Notes under the pieces: model-generated
The model's input: only the letters and a program-made list of their open reading frames with translations
The model's database searches: none
What the model was told of the DNA's origin: nothing
From: an uncultured Draconibacterium sp.
GTDB taxonomy: Bacteria; Bacteroidota; Bacteroidia; Bacteroidales; Prolixibacteraceae
DNA length: 64,000 bases
Assembly (NCBI RefSeq): GCF_913063105.1
Contig: NZ_CAJXYQ010000001.1
Location: forward strand, 372,001 to 436,000
Direction of reading: 5' to 3'
Made by a program: the position numbers and the translations under genes
Shown: piece after piece, positions 59,001-64,000 of the stretch
Layout of the letters: every line of letters starts with the position of its first letter
Position numbering within the stretch: the stretch's first letter is position 1

Positions 59001-59777
59001 ATGATGACTTTTTTTGCAAATGCAGCGCTTATTATTCTGGCTTTTGTTAGCCTGTTGTGGCTCATCAGCATCTTTCTGGTAAATGTTAGTATTATCGATA
59101 TTTTTTGGGGCTTTGCTTATGTGCTGGTCAACTCCTCTTATTTTTTTCAGCTAAGCGAATGGCATCTGCGTAACATTGTTTTGCTGGTATTGGTAAGCTT
59201 GTGGGGCATTCGGCTAAGCCTGCACCTTGCCTGGCGAAACTGGGGAAAAGGCGAGGACTTTCGTTACCGCGAATTCAGAAGAAAATATGGAGAACAACGC
59301 TATTGGTGGATTAGTTTTTTTCAAACCTTTTTGTTGCAGGGGGCCTTGGTTATGCTTATTTCCTTACCGCTTTTGGCGGCACAATACAATACGGCAAATT
59401 CGCAATTAAATGGGTTTGATTACCTCGGTATTGCTTTCTGGTTGCTTGGTTTTGTTTTTGAAAGTGGCGGCGATTTGCAACTGGCAATGTTTAAAAGAAA
59501 ACCGAAAAACAAAGGAAAACTGCTAACTACCGGCTTTTGGCGGTACACCCGACATCCGAATTACTTTGGCGATGCTGCCGTTTGGTGGGGCTTTGCTTTT
59601 TTTAGCTTAGCGGCTGATGCCTACTGGCCAATAGTGGGAGCAGTAATAATGACCTGGCTGCTGCTAAAAATTTCGGGGGTGGCTTTGCTCGAAAAAACAC
59701 TGGTTAGCACCAAACCCGGGTACCGCGAATACATGGAAAAAACCAGTGCTTTTATACCTTGGTTTCCGAAAAAGTAA
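59001..59777 (+). CDS. DUF1295-family steroid-5-alpha-reductase-like membrane protein
   Basis: 258 residues with about six membrane helices. The DUF1295 signature is visible: SIIDIFWGFAYVLVN, then LSLHLAWRNWGKGEDFRYREFR and the C-terminal TTGFWRYTRHPNYFGDAAVWWGF, where the RHPNY block binds NADPH in related sterol reductases. It is probably an NADPH-dependent membrane-lipid reductase. It lies 22 bases after the DUF2177 gene. Confidence 0.92.
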   Translation: MMTFFANAALIILAFVSLLWLISIFLVNVSIIDIFWGFAYVLVNSSYFFQLSEWHLRNIVLLVLVSLWGIRLSLHLAWRNWGKGEDFRYREFRRKYGEQRYWWISFFQTFLLQGALVMLISLPLLAAQYNTANSQLNGFDYLGIAFWLLGFVFESGGDLQLAMFKRKPKNKGKLLTTGFWRYTRHPNYFGDAAVWWGFAFFSLAADAYWPIVGAVIMTWLLLKISGVALLEKTLVSTKPGYREYMEKTSAFIPWFPKK

Positions 59778-59834
59778 AGTTACCGGCTGAGCTTTTTTTA
59801 AAACAACTTTTTTAAAACGAAAAAAAATGAAATT

Positions 59835-60296
59835 ATGGCATTCTATCAATTTAAACGCGAACAGCACATAAAAAGTAACATCAGTAGGGTGTGGGATTTT
59901 ATTTCAATGCCACAAAACCTAAAACGTATTACACCCGCTTATATGGGTTTTGATATTAAAACACCCGATTTGCCCGATGCCGTTTACCCGGGAATGATAA
60001 TTGCCTACACCGTGCGCCCGCTTTTCGGTATACCCACCACCTGGGTAACCGAAATAACACACGTGGTTCCGCAACAATATTTTGTAGACGAGCAACGCGT
60101 TGGCCCCTACAAACTATGGCACCACGAACACCACATAAAACCTAAAGACGATGGTGTGCTTATGACCGACATTGTAAGTTACAGTCCGCCAGTGGGTGCG
60201 TTGGGGCGCATAGCCAATACCCTGGTAATCCGCCAAAAACTAAACGAAATATTCGATTATCGCACAAAAGCTTTTGATGAAATTTTTACAGGATAA
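59835..60296 (+). CDS. SRPBCC-family ligand-binding protein
   Basis: 153 residues, one START/polyketide-cyclase-like fold. FYQFKREQHIKSNISRVWDF and ISMPQNLKRITPAYMGFDI are the typical opening, and the cavity-lining strand is TDIVSYSPPVGALGRIAN. Such proteins hold a hydrophobic ligand. It lies 57 bases after DUF1295 and before CIA30 in the same run, so a lipid-derived ligand is likely. The exact ligand is unknown. Confidence 0.85.
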   Translation: MAFYQFKREQHIKSNISRVWDFISMPQNLKRITPAYMGFDIKTPDLPDAVYPGMIIAYTVRPLFGIPTTWVTEITHVVPQQYFVDEQRVGPYKLWHHEHHIKPKDDGVLMTDIVSYSPPVGALGRIANTLVIRQKLNEIFDYRTKAFDEIFTG

Positions 60297-60313
60297 ATTA
60301 ATCAAGTATAAAC

Positions 60314-60841
60314 ATGGCAACAATCATAGGACTTCTTTTATTTTCAGCGCTAAACCAAACCATGCTTTTTAATTTTTCAGAAACAAGCGATGCCACCGGC
60401 TGGCAGGTGGTAAACGATGATGTTATGGGAGGAAAATCAGAAGCTTCGTTTTTTTTAACCGATGCAGGCAGCGCGGTTTTTCAGGGCAGGGTTTCGCTCG
60501 AAAATTATGGGGGATTTTCTTCACTGCGCTACAATTTAAATTCGGTAAACACTCAGGGCTACAGCAAAGTTGTAGTGCATTTAAAGGGCGATGGCAAAAA
60601 ATACCAGCTGCGAATTCGTGAGAAAGAAAGCGACTACTTTTCGTATATCAGCACCTTTCAAACAACAGGAGATTGGGAGAAAATTGAAGTGCCCCTGAAT
60701 ACCATGTTTCCGTCTTTCAGGGGGAGAAAATTAGCGCTTCCCAATTATTCGGGCGATTCGATGGTGGAAATAACCTTTTTAATTGCCAACAAAAAGGCAG
60801 AATCTTTCCGGCTCGAATTAAAAAAGGCCTGGCTGGATTAG
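60314..60841 (+). CDS. CIA30-family (complex I intermediate-associated protein 30-like) protein
   Basis: 175 residues. LFNFSETSDATGWQVVNDDVMGG, the family WxxxNDxVMGG motif, opens a CIA30 jelly-roll, and YNLNSVNTQGYSKVVVHLKG and DYFSYISTFQTTGDWEKIEVPL follow. In eukaryotes CIA30 helps assemble complex I, while bacterial members are of unknown function. The last gene of the five-gene run; a hairpin and T-run end the transcript. Confidence 0.88.
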   Translation: MATIIGLLLFSALNQTMLFNFSETSDATGWQVVNDDVMGGKSEASFFLTDAGSAVFQGRVSLENYGGFSSLRYNLNSVNTQGYSKVVVHLKGDGKKYQLRIREKESDYFSYISTFQTTGDWEKIEVPLNTMFPSFRGRKLALPNYSGDSMVEITFLIANKKAESFRLELKKAWLD

Positions 60842-60884
60842 AAAATACAATCCGGTTATTGTAGTTTACAATAAATTTTATTGC

Positions 60885-60926
60885 CACTTGCTGCCCATGG
60901 CAAGTGCAGGTAGCTGCCTTTTTTTA
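60885..60926 (+). terminator. Probable terminator after the CIA30 gene
   Basis: CACTTGC (60885-60891) pairs with GCAAGTG (60900-60906), with an 8-base loop. A second small stem GGTAGCTGCC lies beside it, then a T-run (about 60918-60925). The stems are short. Confidence 0.6.
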
Positions 60927-61018
60927 ATCGGTATCTCTTGTTATTTATATTCAGTCAAAATTGATTTTATGATAACCGAATGAAGGCCTTACAAATGCTC
61001 TTATTTCAAATAATCTCT

Positions 61019-61026
61019 TAGATTTG
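61019..61026 (+). promoter_or_regulatory. Candidate -7 element for the barrel/lipoprotein pair
   Basis: TAGATTTG fits TAnnTTTG, 63 bases before the ATG at 61090. Confidence 0.45.
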
Positions 61027-61089
61027 TCGTTCAAAGCAGGTCTGGCTAACCCAAATATTTATTGATAACTAATAAAGATTATTAACCGT

Positions 61090-62052
61090 ATGAACCGATT
61101 AATCTGTGCCACGACCTTACTCCTAAGTATGCTTATCAGTAATGTCGCTTTTTCTCAAAACCGAATCGTATTAAACAGTGGCGATACGATCAAATGTAAC
61201 ATCAGTAAGGAAACCAAAAACTACCTTTTTATTCAGCAAGATGTGAAAGGAGTGCTTACCAAAGGAAAGATCCCAAAAGCGGAAGTGCGTGAGTGGTCGT
61301 ACGTTCAGCCCGACAACCGTACTGAGCAAGGCGATATGGTGCTGTCGGCTATCAATACGGAAATAGAATCCGGAGTATATGCAGACGATAGTATAAAACC
61401 GGGCCCCATAAATAAAATGCGCGCATCGTTTACCGGCGGAATGGGGTATTTGCTTGGCGATACCAAACCGGCCGTAGAGAATTTACAATCGATGGGTGTT
61501 AGCAAACAGCTGGCCGACGATTACTATAAGCAGCTAAAAATGGGCATGCAACTCAAAGCCTCCCTGTACTTTTACCTGCTAAAAGACTATTGGCTGGGAG
61601 CTGTTTACAATGGTTTTTACAGCCAGGCATCAGTTACCACTTCAATGCAAATGGATGAGGTAAACATGTATTATGGCGAACTAAGCGAACACTATTTTGT
61701 AAATTTTGCAGGTCTTTCGTTTTATTCGGAAGGACGTTACGGAAAACAGCAAAAAATCGGATTGAATTCTTCACTTACCCTCGGACCGGCATTTTATCGC
61801 GATGAGGCCGAGATGCTTAACGAGCAGGTGCTGATAAAAAGTACCACCTTTGGAATGCACACCACGCTGGGTTTTGAATATTACATAAAACCCAAGCTGA
61901 GCCTGACAAGCGAAGCCGGATTATTTTTGGCTAATGTAAAAAAGCTCAACATCGAAACCTTAAACGGTACGCAGGAAGTAGCGCTCGACAAGGACAATTA
62001 CGAAAACCTGAGCCGTCTTGATTTTTCAGTAGGATTGGTTTTTTATTGGTAA
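61090..62052 (+). CDS. Exported outer-membrane beta-barrel-like protein
   Basis: 320 residues. A signal peptide ends at NVAFSQ (about 23). A short beta domain (NRIVLNSGDTIKCNISKETKNYLFIQQ) is followed by amphipathic strands with aromatic ends (YWLGAVYNGFYSQ, LSLTSEAGLFLAN) finishing in RLDFSVGLVFYW. This is the pattern of small outer-membrane barrels (OmpW-like), but I do not recognise a named family. It precedes a lipoprotein gene by 18 bases, so the two probably form a pair. Confidence 0.75.
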   Translation: MNRLICATTLLLSMLISNVAFSQNRIVLNSGDTIKCNISKETKNYLFIQQDVKGVLTKGKIPKAEVREWSYVQPDNRTEQGDMVLSAINTEIESGVYADDSIKPGPINKMRASFTGGMGYLLGDTKPAVENLQSMGVSKQLADDYYKQLKMGMQLKASLYFYLLKDYWLGAVYNGFYSQASVTTSMQMDEVNMYYGELSEHYFVNFAGLSFYSEGRYGKQQKIGLNSSLTLGPAFYRDEAEMLNEQVLIKSTTFGMHTTLGFEYYIKPKLSLTSEAGLFLANVKKLNIETLNGTQEVALDKDNYENLSRLDFSVGLVFYW

Positions 62053-62070
62053 TACCCTAAACAAAAAAAC

Positions 62071-63801
62071 ATGAAAAAAAATACAGGATTTTATAAAAGT
62101 TGTTTAGCAATCGTTTGGCTATTAGCAATAAACGTATTGGTAGCTTGTAATTTTAATTTTCCGGAAGAGAACCAGGAACAGGTTTTTACCACCGATGTGC
62201 AAAACCATTTTGACACCGGAACTACAAGCGGAGTTATTCAGTTCAACCTGTCGGGGTCGGATAATGGAAAATTTCGTGTAGTGGTGTATCCGCAATGGCT
62301 CGGGATAAAAACGTTTGAAGGGAATTTATCTAATGGCAACTGTACTATTCCTTTTGATTTTAAAAACGTAAACGACTTTATGGTTGACGGAAGAGCAGAG
62401 GGATATTTGTTTGTGAAACTTGGCGATGCCGGGGTATTCCGGATTACAGTAAGCTACGGAAAAACCACTGCCGAACAGCCGCCGGTTGAAGGTCAGGAAC
62501 CATTGTATTGCAGCACTGCCGAAATTGACTTTGGAACAGAAGACAACCGGAGCTTCTCTATTGCCAATTACGGATCGGTTGATAAATACTGGTATATTGA
62601 GAATATACCGGAGTGGCTCGAGCTGTCTCCTGCATCCGGAACATTGTATGGTGGCGAAACAAAAGATATTTACTGCACCGTAAATCGTGGCGAAATGACG
62701 CCGGGCGATTATTCGCAAATTATTAATATCGAATCCAACAACCCACAACTGTCGCACGGTGTCCGAATAAACATGACCGTTGCCGCAAGCGATGATCCGG
62801 TAAACTCGAAATCGTTAACCTGGTTTGATGGGGAATTGAAAGACGCGTATTACCATAAAACCACCGATGTGCTTTACCTTTTAACCCGCTCGCCCAATAA
62901 GCTATTGGTAAAAACTACCGGCAGTACCGAATTTAATGCCTACGATCTGGAACGGGTACCTTACTGTATTGATGTAAGCGAAGATGGTAAAATGCTTGTA
63001 ATTGGCTACAACCAGGCTTATGTTGATGTGTGGAATGCCGAAACACTACAGCGCGAAAAGCTGATTGAAACCGATTGTGTACCCTACGATGTGGCCTTGG
63101 GAGAAAACGGTTGGTGCTACCTGGCACCCGACGAAGATCAGCATGTGCATCTTTACAGCCTGAACCTGGAAACTGGGGTAACTTTCCGCTCCACCTCGTC
63201 GGTAGCGCTTTACGAAAAATCGGTGCTGCGAAAAATCCCGGGTAAACCACTGATTTATATTACACGTCCGCAATTGTCGCCCACAGGCCTGTTAATTGCA
63301 AATATTGAAAAAGGTGCGGCCAACGATACCATTCCTTCGTGGCACGAAAGTATTGGCAAGGATTTTTGGTTTACGCCCGACCTGAATGCTTTGATTGGCG
63401 CCAATAAAGTCGTCTTTCGTACACCGGCTTATACTACCCAGTCGGTGCACGGGCAGGAGCTTTCGCGCCTAGGAACTATCGAAATTCCACGCAACTCCAT
63501 TCAAAGTCTGGATTACAACCAAAAGCTGGAAACCTATTTTGTGGTGGGCTCAGATTATTGGTGGGCACCGGATGCTGCCGAAACCATTTACCAGGTGGAT
63601 GCCGTAAGCTATTCAGCAGTAAAATCGTTTAAAGTTAGCACTTATCCCGGCTACCTGAATAACCAGAATAACCCCGATATGGATGTGCATTTCCTTTTCA
63701 CCAATTTAGCAGGCACCGAGTTGTATGCACTTAAAAATGTAGACCGCACCCTGGAAATGAATAAATGGGCGCTTGAAATTTTTAGTTTGCCGCTCGAATA
63801 A
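62071..63801 (+). CDS. BACON-domain and beta-propeller lipoprotein
   Basis: 576 residues. The lipoprotein signal ends at LVAC (Cys near 26). An Ig-like beta domain (about 40-135) is followed by a BACON-like domain (about 145-245, WYIENIPEWLELSPASGTLY, GDYSQIINIESNN), which in Bacteroidota often binds carbohydrate or mucin. The C-terminal half (about 250-576) repeats short beta strands such as LYLLTRSPNKLLVKTTGS and MLVIGYNQAYVDVWNAET, typical of a WD-like or YncE-like propeller. It is cotranscribed with the barrel protein, and a strong terminator follows. The ligand is unknown. Confidence 0.8.
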   Translation: MKKNTGFYKSCLAIVWLLAINVLVACNFNFPEENQEQVFTTDVQNHFDTGTTSGVIQFNLSGSDNGKFRVVVYPQWLGIKTFEGNLSNGNCTIPFDFKNVNDFMVDGRAEGYLFVKLGDAGVFRITVSYGKTTAEQPPVEGQEPLYCSTAEIDFGTEDNRSFSIANYGSVDKYWYIENIPEWLELSPASGTLYGGETKDIYCTVNRGEMTPGDYSQIINIESNNPQLSHGVRINMTVAASDDPVNSKSLTWFDGELKDAYYHKTTDVLYLLTRSPNKLLVKTTGSTEFNAYDLERVPYCIDVSEDGKMLVIGYNQAYVDVWNAETLQREKLIETDCVPYDVALGENGWCYLAPDEDQHVHLYSLNLETGVTFRSTSSVALYEKSVLRKIPGKPLIYITRPQLSPTGLLIANIEKGAANDTIPSWHESIGKDFWFTPDLNALIGANKVVFRTPAYTTQSVHGQELSRLGTIEIPRNSIQSLDYNQKLETYFVVGSDYWWAPDAAETIYQVDAVSYSAVKSFKVSTYPGYLNNQNNPDMDVHFLFTNLAGTELYALKNVDRTLEMNKWALEIFSLPLE

Positions 63802-63827
63802 TTCAGGAGTAAAAAAATAGTTTGAAA

Positions 63828-63861
63828 AATCCGGTTCTGAAAGCAACCGGATTTTTTTTTG
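63828..63861 (+). terminator. Rho-independent terminator after the propeller lipoprotein gene
   Basis: AATCCGGTT (63828-63836), eight-base loop, AACCGGATT (63845-63853), then a run of T: a perfect 9-bp stem. Confidence 0.9.
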
Positions 63862-63980
63862 CTTTCAGCCTTAACAAAGTTATTGTAGCTTGCTTATTTT
63901 GTTGTAACCCAAACCTCTAACTTGATTTCCCGTAAAAACATCTGTAATTTTATGGTGCTAAACGATTTAAATAAACTGTC

Positions 63981-64000
63981 ATGTCAAAAATCAACACTTT
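63981..64000 (+). CDS. Possible start of a further gene (3' cut by window end)
   Basis: An ATG at 63981 begins MSKINT before the window ends. Only six codons are visible, so neither the frame nor the product can be supported. A -7-like TAATTTTA lies at about 63946. Confidence 0.25.

Overview
The window reads as chromosomal DNA of a free-living, probably marine or sedimentary, member of the Bacteroidota (Bacteroidia, most like Marinilabiliales/Prolixibacteraceae). This is an inference from gene content and signals, not a database match. The signs are AT-rich DNA, repeated Bacteroidota-type -7 promoter elements (TAnnTTTG), weak ribosome binding sites with several TTG starts, TonB receptors carrying carboxypeptidase-like N-terminal domains, DUF4175 and DUF4292 proteins, a sigma/anti-sigma/barrel triad, and Gfo/Idh/MocA enzymes with a Tat signal.

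Layout. 1-6.4 kb (mostly +): the end of a retropepsin-PDZ protein, an STN/carboxypeptidase-like protein, rbfA, a LolC/E-type permease, tdh and rsgA. 6.5-15.9 kb (-): one compact seven-gene operon, transcribed DUF4175 - HATPase - ybeY - mnmG - apt - uvrC - mnmA. Three parS-like ParB sites lie at 3.7, 5.3 and 9.9 kb; the last is an exact TGTTCCACGTGAAACA between mnmG and apt. A 430-bp AT-rich divergent gap at 15.9-16.3 kb follows, so this part may be close to the chromosome origin. 16.3-28.8 kb (mostly +): a lone receiver domain with ruvB, a flippase, rpiB-lutB-rrf2, hemW, then dut - TPR lipoprotein - DUF4292 lipoprotein - EnvC-like protein (cell-envelope operon). 28.8-33.2 kb: a GNAT enzyme, a Crp-family regulator, OsmC, a hairpin-rich intergenic element and an aldehyde dehydrogenase.

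33.2-41.1 kb (-): a TonB-dependent receptor and an AmpG/RhtX-like permease placed directly before hemN-hemG-hemH, the last three steps from coproporphyrinogen III to heme. A perfect 10-bp inverted repeat sits in front of the receptor gene. This layout suggests a tetrapyrrole or iron-complex uptake locus tied to late heme synthesis, and it is the most interesting system in the window.

41.2-50 kb: a YtcJ-type amidohydrolase, a 650-bp non-coding stretch with tandem hairpins before an accessory AAA/DUF4143 ATPase with no obvious standard start, an ICMT-like methyltransferase, a sigma factor / anti-sigma (duplicated N-terminal domain) / outer-membrane protein operon, ilvE, a MazG-like enzyme and dtd. 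50.1-57.9 kb (+): a TonB receptor, two Gfo/Idh/MocA oxidoreductases (one Tat-exported), a sugar isomerase-like TIM barrel, a thioesterase and an adenine/adenosine deaminase. 58-60.8 kb (+): a five-gene run lipocalin - DUF2177 - DUF1295 - SRPBCC - CIA30, resembling membrane-lipid stress clusters. 61-63.8 kb (+): a barrel protein and a BACON-propeller lipoprotein. No tRNA, rRNA, CRISPR array or intact insertion sequence was seen.
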